Shown here: positions 54,085-64,000 of the stretch, piece after piece | How positions within the stretch are numbered: the stretch's first letter is position 1 | Layout: every line of letters begins with the position of its first letter | Origin: Amblyomma americanum | Taxonomy: Eukaryota > Arthropoda > Arachnida > Ixodida > Ixodidae | DNA length: 64,000 nucleotides | Assembly: GCF_052857255.1 (NCBI RefSeq) | Contig: NC_135500.1 | Span: 46,807,772-46,871,771, forward strand | Direction: 5' to 3' | Position numbers and translations under genes: made by a program | The notes under the pieces: generated by a model | What the model was told of the DNA's origin: nothing | What the model saw: only the letters and a program-made list of their open reading frames with translations | The model's database searches: none

Positions 54085-54350
54085 CACTACTGATCCGGTG
54101 TTCCCGTGTTCGAACCCGACCGCGGCGGCTGCGTTTTTATGGAGGAAAACCGCTAAAGGCGCCCGTGTGCTGAGCGATGTCAGCGCACGTTAAAGATCCC
54201 CAGGTGGTCAAAATTATTCCGGAGCTCTCCACTACGGCACCTCTTTCTTGCCTTCTTCTTTCACTCCCTCCTTTATCCCTTTCCTTACGGCGCGGTTCAG
54301 GTGTCCAACGATATATGAGACAGATACTGCGCCATTTCCTTTCCCAAAAA
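54085..54350 (+). mobile_element. Ruka-type SINE, 5'-truncated
   Basis: It retains GTTCGAACCCGACCGCGGC (B-box part), GATGTCAGCGCACGTTAAAG, CACTACGGCACCTC and the end GCGCCATTTCCTTTCCC. The A-box half is missing. A GA run follows and marks the 3' end of the next LINE. Confidence 0.75.
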
Positions 54351-54636
54351 CCAATAGAGAGAGAGAGAGACTCTTTAATGAAGAAACAGAGAATTTAGCC
54401 GCCGTTTCAATATCGCTGGCATGCTACTCTGCGTAGGGAGGGAAATTTGGGAGATAAAGACTGAAGGAGAGCAGCGTGGATAAAAAAACGAAGATAAAAT
54501 GCAGCCATGAAATGGGTACTAAGGATGCAGTGGCGAGTATTGATGTAACCTATGGAATGATGGAGTGCATAGTCCGACGAATGGGCTGACGAAGTTAACT
54601 GCAAGAAGAATGCATGAAGGTAACCTGCAAGTGAAT

Positions 54637-57600
54637 TTAGAGCTTATCGAGATGTCCAATGTCTTTTAAATATGTAAAAAGAAAGTTCATTGCAAGTCTC
54701 TGTTGCCTGAAGCAGGCTAAGGGGCCTAAAGCTTTGTCCATTGTTAGGGGCACTGGGCATAGCTTCTGCATGCAATGTTCATAGTACGCACGCTCGTTAG
54801 CATACGCAGGGCACTCAAGAAGGATATGTTCCACAGTTTCTATCGAAGCACAGTTGTCACAATGCGGACTGTTCATTTGTCCAAAACGGTATCGCAGGCC
54901 ATTTGTATATGCAGCATTCAGACGAAGTCGGTGATAAAGTGTTTCGAGTTGTCGAGGAATTCTGGGTGAGAGTCTTGATCTAAGATGTGGGTCGATTGAG
55001 TGAAGAAATTGGTACTGATGTGTTGGCAAACTCCAAAGCCGATACGTTTCTTAGTACGCAAAACTTTTAGCCATTTGGGACGCATCAGATTTCGTGAGAA
55101 AACTTCGAATGTATCTCTGATGTTGATGGCCCTTACGGGCCGCTTCATCTGCTTTTTCATTAGCCATAATGCCACAGTGAGCAGGTACCCACTGAAATGT
55201 TATGCAGTGGCCTGCGGCAGTAGCTAAATGATGGATATACCCAATGTCCAGGGAAACTGGCTGGTGATTCGTTTTCTTCAGCAGGTTGGCCAGGATCTGC
55301 AGAGATGCTTTTGAATCGGTGAAGATAACCCAACGGCCGGCGGTTCGGCGCAGGATATAAGAAACAGCTTCCTTAATGCCGTGGAGCTCAGCTGTTGTAG
55401 AGGAGGTCCTCCGCTGCAGCCGGTAAGAAAGGGCATGGCCTGTTGAGGGCACATAAAGGCCACAAGAAGAAGTTTCTTTAGTAGTTGAACCATCGGTGAA
55501 GATATGGGTGTGCTGCGTATATTCTTCGATTAAGTAGGCGAGAGTAGCATGCAGAAGTGCTGCCTGTGGCATGCGGCTCTTTGCATTCACACCTGGAACA
55601 GACTTCTTCACCTTTAGAGGAGAGAGTGTCCATGGAGGAAAGGCCAGAAGTAGTAGTTTCTGAGGCTGATTAATAGTAGGAAGGGGCAGGAGCTGCACTG
55701 CCTGGCCAAAGCTAGAGTTGCTGTGAGTTAGGTGGACACGGTGTAGGAAGTGCTTCTTCCCTTGCAGGACATGGCGGAGATGGGTACGCATAGTTTCCTG
55801 GGCGGCAATTACCTCTAGTGGGAGACATCCTGCCTCCGCTACTGTTCCTGATGCAGAGGAACCCTTTGGGAGGCCAAGACATATTCGCAGGCAGTTGTTC
55901 CGTGCGGCATTGAGAGTCTTATTGCTTGATGAGAATAATCTTTGAAGCACTGGTAGACAGTAGCGCAAGGTTCCTTCAACGTAGGCTTTTTCAAGCAGAA
56001 GCATTGATCGGCAGTTGCTACCCCACCTTGTTCCCGCCATGAACCTGAACACTTGCGATGCTGCAGTAATCGTCGCACGGAGTTTTTTGATCTGAGGTGA
56101 CCATGACAGATTATAGTCGATTACAACACCCAGGAATCGCTGAGATCGTACATATGGCAGCGATCGTCCGCCTAGGAGCAGCGGATATCGGGTCATCGTT
56201 TTTCTTGTAAACGCCATTGCAACACTCTTTTCTGGCGAGAGACGAAGACCTCTGGAAGCCAGGTACATCGAAATGTGCAATAGTGCTCTCTGAAGACGTT
56301 GCTGGGTAATATAGCGCGAACGTGACGTGGTCCAGATGCAGATATCATCAGCATAAATTGTTATGCGGACCCCTCGCGGAAGGTGTCTTCTTATGTGAAT
56401 AAGGACAATATTGAACAGGAGAGGGCTGAGCACCGCTCCCTGTGGTACGCCCCTCTCCACTGCGTGAAAGAGTGTTGGACCGTTTGGAGTGGTAATAAAA
56501 ATTTGTCGTTCTTTTAAATAATGCCCAATCCACTTGTATAGCCTTCCTCCAAGGCCAAGACTGCCAAAGGCTGCGAGAATTGCATGGTGAAAGACGGAGT
56601 CAAAAGCGGCCTTGATGTCTAGGAAAACGGCTGTTGGGATGTACCCAGCATGAAGGTACTCCTCAATTGATGAGACGAGGGCGATGATATTGTCAGTCGC
56701 AGACCTGTTTTGACGCAACCCGTTCATTTCTTGGGGGAACTCATTCCGGCTTTCTAGGAACCAAGTTATGCGCTTGCAGATCATGCGCTCCATGAGCTTA
56801 CCTACGCAGCTCAGTAGGGCAATGGGCCGGAATGATGCGTAGCTTGTTGGCTGCTTACAGGGTTTCAAAACGGGCACGATTTTCGCCAGCTTCCATTCCG
56901 TGGGGACCTCACCAGCCATCCAGGAAGAATTGTAATACTCCAGAAGTCGAAGGCGGGAGGTGTGGGGTAGCTTTGCAATGGCGTCATAGGTCACCTCATC
57001 ATGACCCGGAGACGTGTGCCTGTTTGTCTCCGCGATAGCTGTGGATAGTTCTTCCATTGTGAAAGGCAGGTCTAACGCTGGCACTGCCGCCTTTGGGATG
57101 CCTGTTTGACCATCTGCGGAGAGTGTCGAATGCCCTGACCCTGCCGACAGCAGCTTGCAGTATTCTTCTGAGACTTCTTTTATAGATTTTTGTTCGTGAA
57201 GGGAGAGTGCAGCGAAGGGGTGGAGTTGTTGAAGTGGCGTGCGCATACCTCTATCCGCCAAATATTGGTTACTGGTTTGCGCACATCCAGCGTAGAACAA
57301 AAGTCACGCCACTTTTGCCGACTGAGTTTATCCATGTAGCGTCGAATGTGACGTTGTGCCCGTCGGCATGCACGTAGGTCATCGAGGCTTTTTGTGCGCA
57401 GAGCTTTCCTTTCAGCTCGCCTGCGTATAGCGCAAAGCCTTTGGAATGTGTCATCATATGAAGGTAGGTGATCATTTTTAGCTGTAAGTTGTGTACTCGC
57501 CCTCAGGCAATACGCAATTGTCGATGCTAATTCCTCATTGCGAGTTGCCGCAGTAACTCCTCTGCTTACAGCGTCCTTGTATGCGTCCCAGTCTGTAGAT

Positions 57601-58290
57601 TTTATGAGGAATTTCTTTGGGTTCCTCTGCGCATGGAAAGCCGATATGAGGATTGGGTAATGGTCGCTTCCACGTGTCTCCAAATCAGTGCACCAGCCAA
57701 AGTTGTGGGCGAATGAACTTGTGACAAATGTCACGTCGATGCTGCTGGTAGTCGTCGGGCCTCGGAGGTTGGTGATGCTGCCGTCATTTAATGGCTGAAC
57801 TGAATGCTTGGAGAGAAGTTTTGCAAGCTTGGCACCTCGGGCACATGTATGTGAGCTGCCCCAAATTTCATTATGAGCATTGAAGTATCCGCAAATAATA
57901 TGCGAAGAGGGCGTCCTTGCTATCAAGTCTTCAAGTCTCAAAGCATCAAATGGCGTGCCTGGATCGACATATACTCCAATCAGAGTGTACTGTTGTCCGG
58001 CAATAACTGTGACAGCGCATACGTATTCATTGTCGCTGTGAGGCGGGACATCAACCGGTGAGGCCGGGATGTCCTTGCGAAAGCCTATCAGCAATCTGCT
58101 GACGTTATCTGGTCGTTGTGAATGATGGAAATAGTATCCATTGAGTCGGAAAGTTTCCTCGACGCGTGATTCACATATGACTATGAAGGGGAAGCGGTAC
58201 GCTCGCACGAGCTGTCGGAAATCTGAGTTTAGAGCGTAGCCCGCGAGCGTTCCACTGGAAAATGGTGCATGTACGAAATATGTTGCGGAT
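54637..58290 (-). pseudogene. I-type LINE ORF2: endonuclease, RT, RNase H; three lesions
   Basis: The endonuclease begins near 58,290 in one frame (FQWNARGLRSKL) and shifts near 58,225 into the frame 58,208-57,250 (VICESRVEETF, GSDHYPILISA). A second shift near 57,245 leads to the 57,300-55,051 frame. That frame carries RT (ASFRPIALLSCVGKLMERMI, FPQEMNGLRQNRSATDN, GVPQGAVLSPLLFN, IYADDICIW) and RNase H (IFTDGSTTKETSSCGLYVP, FTDSKASLQI, WVPAHCGIMANEKADEAA). One in-frame TAA at 55,053-55,051 separates the C-terminal zinc-like domain (HCDNCASIETVEHILLECP). The endonuclease GDFN motif reads GYFNAH. Confidence 0.8.
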
Positions 58291-58541
58291 TGTCAGCTGC
58301 GGTGAAGTTCTCGCTGTGGAAGCCATGATTACTGAAGTGTGGTATTACGCCCCTGCGGAGCGTAGGAGACCGACACCAACGGCTTCATTGCAAGGACAGC
58401 TTCTACTTCTGGGAGTCTTCCTGACGAGGGGTTTGCACGGATAAGAACCTTGATGGCTGCAAACAGCATCGGAATCAGTAGGCATGTGACATCTTGTTCA
58501 GAGCTTCCGGTTTGCTGCCTGCCGCTGATCTTCTTGTCATG

Positions 58542-59654
58542 TTATGGCGCCCTAGGGTCAGAGCAAGCGACGCTGTTTGTCAGGTCTTGTGTAGTGCGTT
58601 GCAGTAGCTTTGATGAAGGAGCAGAACCAACGGACTTCCCACGCTTCTTTTTTACCGCATCTGCGTAGGTCTTGTCAGCTGCTCTGCCACGCTGTGTTGA
58701 CTGATTCTCGCAAAGAGCTGCCGTAATCGTGAAAACCACATCGGGGTTAGGTGGTGGTTCATGGCGCTTAGGGGGTTTCCCTTGTGTTTGCTCTGCCGTG
58801 CGAGCAACTGTGGCTGCTTTCTTTTTATAACACCCTCCATAGGAAGCAGGGTGTGGGCCACCGCAGTTAGCGCATTTAGGTTGCGCTCTCGAAGTGCATT
58901 CTTTGTGCGAGTGGGGGCCAGCACACACTTTGCAGCGCACGGGGCCGTTACAGTGTCTTGATATGTGGCCATGCCTCTGACATTTATAGCACTGAGTTGC
59001 TGCTCCGACGTATTCAGTTACAGGGTAACTACAGAACCCCAGCGTTACTCGTTTTGGTAGCGGCGCATCTTTTGCGAATTCCAATATAACTGTGTGACGG
59101 CGTACCGCTTTTATCTGTCCACCATCCTCAGGAGTGTAGGCGATTAGCCTCCTTGCTGAGAGGACACCTTGGTCGCGTAGATATTCCTGCAGATCTTCGT
59201 CTGTGTAGGTGACAGGTACATCTTGTATTTTGCCATAGCTTGCCATGTAAGAGTATGGGACTCTGGCCTCTACAGCCACTCCAGCCAGCTTAGTTACCGT
59301 GAGCAGACGGTTGGCGGCGGGCAGCGTCGATACTGTAACCATCAGGCTCCCATCCTTGTGAATGCGATGGCTGAGGACTTTTTCTTGAGCCGATGCTACA
59401 ACCGCCGAAGCCACAATGTTGGGGTTGGCTTTCCATAGGCTTCCTCCTTCCTCAGTGGGCCTGAAAACTACAGGAACACCGGCGCTCTTTTTCTTGTACG
59501 ATAAAACTGTAAATGATGCTTGGTCTATGTCCTCTGGATGGACGGTAGGAGGCTCGTTGCTGGCTTGGTCGTCGCGCTGTCTCTTGTTTGGCGGGGCCTG
59601 GCCTGTAGCCGCAACTACAGGGGCCGCTGGACCCGCCGCTGGCGCTGCTGCCAT
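58542..59654 (-). CDS. I-type LINE ORF1 protein, open
   Basis: An uninterrupted 370-codon frame starts MAAAPAAGPAAP. ORF1 proteins bind element RNA. The N-terminus is Ala/Pro-rich. A central domain contains VTVSTLPAANRLLTV and VPVTYTDEDLQEYL. Three zinc knuckles follow near residues 220-265: CYKCQRHGHISRHC, CKVCAGPHSHKEC and CANCGGPHPASYGGC. The tail is basic. No stop or shift was seen. Confidence 0.8.
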   Translation of the reverse strand: MAAAPAAGPAAPVVAATGQAPPNKRQRDDQASNEPPTVHPEDIDQASFTVLSYKKKSAGVPVVFRPTEEGGSLWKANPNIVASAVVASAQEKVLSHRIHKDGSLMVTVSTLPAANRLLTVTKLAGVAVEARVPYSYMASYGKIQDVPVTYTDEDLQEYLRDQGVLSARRLIAYTPEDGGQIKAVRRHTVILEFAKDAPLPKRVTLGFCSYPVTEYVGAATQCYKCQRHGHISRHCNGPVRCKVCAGPHSHKECTSRAQPKCANCGGPHPASYGGCYKKKAATVARTAEQTQGKPPKRHEPPPNPDVVFTITAALCENQSTQRGRAADKTYADAVKKKRGKSVGSAPSSKLLQRTTQDLTNSVACSDPRAP

Positions 59655-59900
59655 CAGTGCAGCATGGAGTTCAGCTGGCGGTGATGTTCCGTGTCGGCGT
59701 TAATACGGCGCACAGCGCCGAGGAGGTTGCTTGACGTGTTTTTGCCGGCGGCCAGGGACCCCCAGGTCGTCGCACGTCGAGGACACACGCCAAAAAGACT
59801 GGAAAACCTCTGAATTGAGAAAATAAAGCCGAAAATCACGGACCGGTGACAGACAGCCGGCCCACTAATCGCCGTCTTCTTCTTCCTAACTCAAAACCAA

Positions 59901-60129
59901 TAAAATAGAATGCAGGCCACGGCTTACTGAGATTAAGGTTTCTGGCAGGGACAGCAATGCCAAGACGCGCGAAACAATGGAAGCCTTTCTGATAAAGGCC
60001 GCTTAACGAAGTCAGTGACAAATCTGTGGACTTGTATCGAAGCGAGTCAGCCTTATTGAAATCTTTATTGTAGATTGTGGTGATGCTCGTTTACCAGTCA
60101 TAAAGTGGGAGTATCTGATGCAAGAATGA
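59901..60129. other. Short unassigned spacer between LINE and SINE
   Basis: No coding or repeat signal was recognised. Confidence 0.3.
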
Positions 60130-60592
60130 AAAACTGGTTTTTGAGGAAAGGAAATGACTATGTAACTGTCTCATATATCTCGGTTCACAACCGAACCACG
60201 TCCTAAAGGAAGGGATAAAGGAAGGGATAAAGGAAGGAGTGAAAGAAAGGAAGAAAGAAAGGAAGACAGAAAAAGAAAGGAAGACAGAAAAAGAAAGAAA
60301 GAAAGGAAGAGGGAAAGAAAGAAAGAAAGAGAGAAAGAAAGAAAGAAAGAAAGATAGAAAGAAAGAAAGAAAGAAAGAAAGAAAGGAAGGAAGAAAGAAA
60401 GAAAGAGGGCCGTAGTGGAGGTCTCCGGAATAATTTGGCCACCTGGGGATTTTTAACGTGCAGTGAGATCGTACAGCACACGGGAGCCTTTTGCGTTTCG
60501 CCTCCATCGAAACGCGGGCGGCGAGGGCGGGTTCAATCCCGGGTACCCCGGCTCAGTAGACGACCGTTTTAACCACTGCATGCGACGAATTT
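60130..60592 (-). mobile_element. Ruka-type SINE with an internal GAAA expansion
   Basis: On the minus strand the tRNA-like head lies near 60,590-60,520 (GGGATTGAACCCGCC), the body carries CACGTTAAAAATCCCCAGGT, and the end is GAAATGGTTTT-like near 60,135. The segment 60,200-60,410 is almost pure GAAA/GAAG (TTTC on the SINE strand), an expansion of the CTTTC-rich part seen in the 54,085 copy. Confidence 0.75.
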
Positions 60593-61233
60593 TGCCTGAC
60601 ATTTTTAGGTGTAAGCCACTGAATAAGCCAGTTAGTTTGCGCTCGTCCTGTCTTTTTCTGTGTAAATTCGGGCTGGTACAAATTTTCAGAAGGCCCCGCA
60701 GAGGGGCGCCTGCAGCTTGCAGGCGTCGCGACGGTGATTGGCGACACCGCGGGTTCCCGAGCATCCGCAGGGACATCCCCGCAAGGGGATGATGGTGAAC
60801 TGTGCATCACCACGGACCCGAGCACCCACGCTTCGCCGTGCGTGGCGGGGAAAAGGGGATCCTGGTGGTTGAGCCGATGCCGAGCGTTTGGACCTTTAAG
60901 GCCCCTCGGCGGAAGCAGCACACCACTTTGGCCCCAGCTTCACGTAGACTGCACCTCCGGCCTGACCCGACCGGGGGAAATCGGCAGTCGCCTTTTCCTA
61001 TCCTCCACTCTGTCTTTCACTTTCCTATCTCTTTCTCACAACTCTCCTATCTCCTACTCACTTCTTAGTTTTTTTCACTTTTCATAGGCGGCGAGGGTTA
61101 ACCTTGTGTGGCCAACCACCCTGAGTTGTGTCGGATTTGGTTATAGTTGAGGTGTACAGCTGGCGTGGGCAGGACTTGCGTTCAAGTTCCTGTCCCGTCT
61201 CCTTGTTGGACTCCATGGTGGGTGGCTGGCACC

Positions 61234-62450
61234 ATGACTGAAAAACTTCATTTTTTACGGCTCCCCCCCTTTCAAAACCTGATCGCTCTCTCAAGAGAGG
61301 GCGGAACGAAGCAGCAGACTTTTTTTCAAAAAAGAAACCGACATTGACATTCACCAAGTTCTATGTCATCCACAGCGAAAGTAATGAAAAACAAGCAAGA
61401 ATAATTTCTCCGTTCCTTGTGTCTAAATGCCTAACAGATACCCTGGGCCCTGGCTACAAGGTTTCTAAAATGGCCAGCGGAGACTTATTGTTAGAACTCC
61501 TTGACAACACCCAGAACTCGAAAATCGCAAACATTGCATCCATCGGAGAAATCCCAGTTTCCATAACAGCGCACCGATCCCTAAACTCAGTCCGTGGTGT
61601 CATCTCTGAAAACGACTTCATACACCTAACCGAGAAAGAATTGCTGGAAGGCCTGTCTGACCAAAATGTCACAGATGTGTACAGAATCAAAATCCGGAAA
61701 GACAATAAAGAAATAGAGACAAAACACTTGGTCCTAACATTCAATACAAGTACATTACCAGAACCCATCGATGTAGGATACTTAAAAGTAAATGTCAGGC
61801 ACTACATTCCAAACCCACGAAGATGCTTCAACTGTCAAAGGTTTGGCCACGGCTCACAGAGCTGCCGTGGCCGCAAAACGTGCGCAAAATGTGCTTCCAA
61901 GGATCACGTTTCTGAGGAATGTGACGCAGCCCTGCGCTGCGCTAACTGCGAAGGAGAACATGCTGCATACTCCAGGGCCTGTCCGTCCTGGAAGAAGGAA
62001 AAAGAGATTATCACGATAAAAACCAAGGAAAACATTTCATTTAGAGAAGCAAGAAGGCGATTTGCCGTTACCAACCAGTTCTCCTTCACAGCAAAATCCA
62101 GCTTTGCTGATGTGGTGCGCAGGGGCGGTGCACCACACAGCACCCCGGTCGCTGCCGAGGCCACTTCCATCGAGCCAATGGCAGGACCATTCACGCCCCA
62201 GTCAGGGTCAGCGAAAGCTGCCCTGCCAGTGTCAAAGCAGGGAGCGCCGGTCCATGCGTCGGCATCCCGCAGGACTTCCCCCTACCGGGGGAGCACTGAA
62301 ACCCACAAACCCGCGGCTTCCCCGCGGTCCTCCAGCGCCTCTCGTGAGGCGATGGATATAACTGCCACTCCGCCTCCACTACAGAGGCGGAACAGCTCTC
62401 TTGAGCGGAAAAAAGACAGGCCCCTAATAATGGGCCCATTACTTAAGTAA
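61234..62450 (+). pseudogene. Jockey-type ORF1 protein with CCHC knuckles, one homopolymer frameshift
   Basis: The likely start is the ATG at 61,234 (MTEKLHFLRLPPF). A shift within the T8/A6 run near 61,325 leads to the 368-codon frame from 61,344, which begins near FTKFYVIHSESNEKQ. The protein has a central RNA-binding-like part (SPFLVSKCLTDTLGPGYK) and zinc knuckles CFNCQRFGHGSQSC, CAKCASKDHVSEEC and CANCEGEHAAYSRAC near residues 155-210. The tail is Ser/Pro-rich. Everything after the shift is open. Confidence 0.75.
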
Positions 62451-62482
62451 ATCCCCTTTCATTTCCTCTCAAAAACATAAAC

Positions 62483-64000
62483 ATGGCTTTTTTAATCCAT
62501 TGGAATTGTAGGGGACTTATGCGGAATTACAGCGACATAACACATATTTTAGGGTCAATGTTACCCACAGCTTTATGTCTTCAAGAGACCAATCTTGGTC
62601 CACAACATGTACATATCCTGAAACATTATAAAACATTTAGACGCGATCGAGAGCAGGCAAATCGGCTATCGGGAGGCGTCGCGATAGTCGTTCAAAGCGG
62701 TGTCCCTGCTCAAGAAATTAAACTCAAAACAAAACTTGAGGCGGTTGCAGTCAGTATCGTAAGCTACAAAACACTAACAATCTGTTCCGTATACATTCCT
62801 CCACATTTTACGTTAACACTCCATGATCTACAGCAACTGATCAGAGAACTTCCGGAGCCATATCTGTTACTTGGGTATTTTAATGCTCACTCCTCCCTGT
62901 GGGGAAGCGAACGCTGTGACGCTAGAGGTCAAATAATCGAAGATTTTATCCTGACGAATATTGTATGTCTTTTAAATACGAAAAAGGCCACATACTGTTC
63001 CCCAACATCTGGGAAAATGAGCAGTTTAGACCTGTCTTTTTGTTCACCTTCTGTTTTTAGCGATTTTAAGTGGGACGTTTTAGACAACCCGTTTGGGAGT
63101 GATCACCTACCAGTTTTTATAAGCCTATCATCCTCACCTGCAGTCATCCCAACCAAACCACGGCGATGGAAGCTACATCTAGCTGATTGGGCGTTGTTTA
63201 GAGAAAAGGCCAGATTAGAGGACATTTACTCAGAAACACTTAGCATAGATGAAATCAATGAAAGTCTCACAAAGTGTATCATCGATGCTGCACGGCTAGC
63301 TATTCCCCTGTCCACAGGCGTGGTGCGCCAGAACCACAAGGTATGGTGGACGCGAGAATGTTGGGAAGCCAAAAAACAACAAAATAAGGCCTGGGGTGTA
63401 TTTCGTAGGTATGCTACTCACGAAAATCTAATAGCTTTCAAAAAGGCAAAAGCTAAAAAGCCCGATATATACGGAGGAACGCGGAAAAAATGTCTTGGCA
63501 AAATTATGTGTCGTCTATAAACAGCTGGGTAACATAAAAAAAACTGTGGGAGCAAGTGAGAAAAGTAAATGGCAGCTATTCCCCATTTGCCCTTCCTCTG
63601 CTGTCGGATCCTGGTATTCAGACAAGTATTAAAGAACAAGCAGACATTTTGGGGCAACATTTTTTTATAGTGTCTAGTTCTTACCACTATACACAGTCAT
63701 TATTAAAATACAAAAACACAACCGAAAAACAAAGACTCCCTACGGCAGGCAGCACAAACGAGCCTTACAATAATTTGATTACACTTCAAGAAATACAGAG
63801 AGTACTGTCTATAGGTAAACAAACTGCACCAGGCCCCGACGAAATTCATTATGAAATGCTGTTCCATCTATCTGAGCAATCTGTAGAAGTTCTGTTAAAA
63901 TTTTTTAACAAAATATGGGTCGTAGGGAAAATACCAGCTGCTTGGAAAAAAGCCATTATTGTTCCATTTCTAAAACCAGGAAAGCCACCAACCTCCCCTA
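62483..64000 (+). pseudogene. Jockey-type ORF2: endonuclease and start of RT, two lesions, cut by the window end
   Basis: The endonuclease frame 62,483-63,460 begins MAFLIHWNCRGLMRNYSD and carries CLQETNL, VYIPP and FGSDHLPVFI. The GDFN motif reads GYFNAH. A shift near 63,460 leads to a frame with SWQNYVSSINSW and a TAA near 63,533. It then runs open through GKQTAPGPDEIHYEM and AWKKAIIVPFLKPGKPP, the first RT blocks, to the edge. Confidence 0.75.

Larger units (their letters stand above)
54357..59900 (-). mobile_element. Nearly full-length I-type LINE with ORF1, EN, RT and RNase H
   Basis: On the minus strand it has a 5' UTR from about 59,900, ORF1 (59,654-58,542), ORF2 (about 58,290-54,637) and a 3' UTR that ends in a CT run (GA on plus, 54,357-54,371). 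RNase H after the RT assigns it to the I group in the broad sense. Only about three lesions were seen in ORF2. The 5' edge is approximate. Confidence 0.8.
60670..64000 (+). mobile_element. Jockey-type LINE, 5' UTR, ORF1 and ORF2 start, leaves the window
   Basis: GC-rich leader sequence from about 60,670 precedes ORF1 (61,234-62,450) and ORF2 (62,483 on). ORF1-ORF2 spacing is 32 bp. The 5' limit is approximate; the 3' half is outside the window. Confidence 0.7.

Noticed and set aside
60091..60507. Frames encoding runs of Phe/Leu/Ser as membrane proteins
   Set aside because: They are translations of the GAAA/TTTC expansion inside a SINE.
1..64000. CRISPR arrays, bacterial operons, rRNA genes
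   Set aside because: No regularly spaced short repeats of that kind, no ribosome binding sites with packed genes, and no rRNA-like blocks; introns and retroelements show a eukaryotic origin.

Overview
The window reads as eukaryotic, almost certainly arthropod, and most likely a hard tick (Ixodidae). The coding signal sits in split exons with GT-AG introns. The repeats match tick families as I remember them: tRNA-derived SINEs of the Ruka type, I/Jockey-, CR1- and RTE-type LINEs, and Penelope-like elements with hairpin ends. No host gene is recognised with confidence. Nearly every long reading frame belongs to a transposable element (TE), so this is a TE-dense intergenic or intronic block.

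Region 1 to 20,600 is a stack of nested insertions. A minus-strand LINE (20,595 to 20,075, then 730 to 1 and on out of the window) was split by a PIF/Harbinger DNA transposon (about 734 to 20,071). The Harbinger has imperfect terminal inverted repeats and a TTA at each edge. It carries the usual two convergent genes: a Myb/SANT-like DNA-binding protein (1313 to 3519, plus, one in-frame TAG) and a three-exon DDE transposase (12,071 to 4784, minus, open throughout). Three elements then entered the Harbinger: an RTE LINE remnant between the two genes, a Ty3/gypsy retrotransposon inside transposase intron 1 (about 5830 to 10,850), and a P-type transposon (12,118 to 19,904) with exact 8-bp target duplications and an uninterrupted three-exon THAP transposase.

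Region 20,600 to 33,800 holds a CR1-like 3' piece containing a 132-bp Penelope hairpin, a decayed LINE with ORF1 and ORF2 carrying a Ruka-type SINE, an RTE 3' piece, a Penelope piece with roughly 400-bp inverted repeats, a possible MITE, and a minus-strand CR1/L2 LINE ending in a GATT repeat.

Region 33,800 to 50,600 is sparser. It has GC-rich blocks with no recognised product, a Penelope endonuclease remnant, a LINE derivative with ORF1 and a 3' tail but no ORF2, a hAT-like remnant, a Tc1/mariner-like foldback MITE, a second type of SINE, a candidate orphan exon and an I-type LINE fragment.

Region 50,600 to 64,000 contains an I-type LINE with a twin-priming inversion, a Penelope reverse transcriptase piece, a truncated SINE, a nearly full-length I-type LINE on the minus strand (54,357 to about 59,900), a SINE carrying a large GAAA expansion, and a Jockey-type LINE on the plus strand that runs off the end.

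LINE clade names are by motif and memory only and were not tested by phylogeny. Most outer boundaries are good to tens of bases. The exceptions are the P element, the 132-bp hairpin, the SINE at 23.6 kb and the foldback MITE, where target duplications fix the ends.
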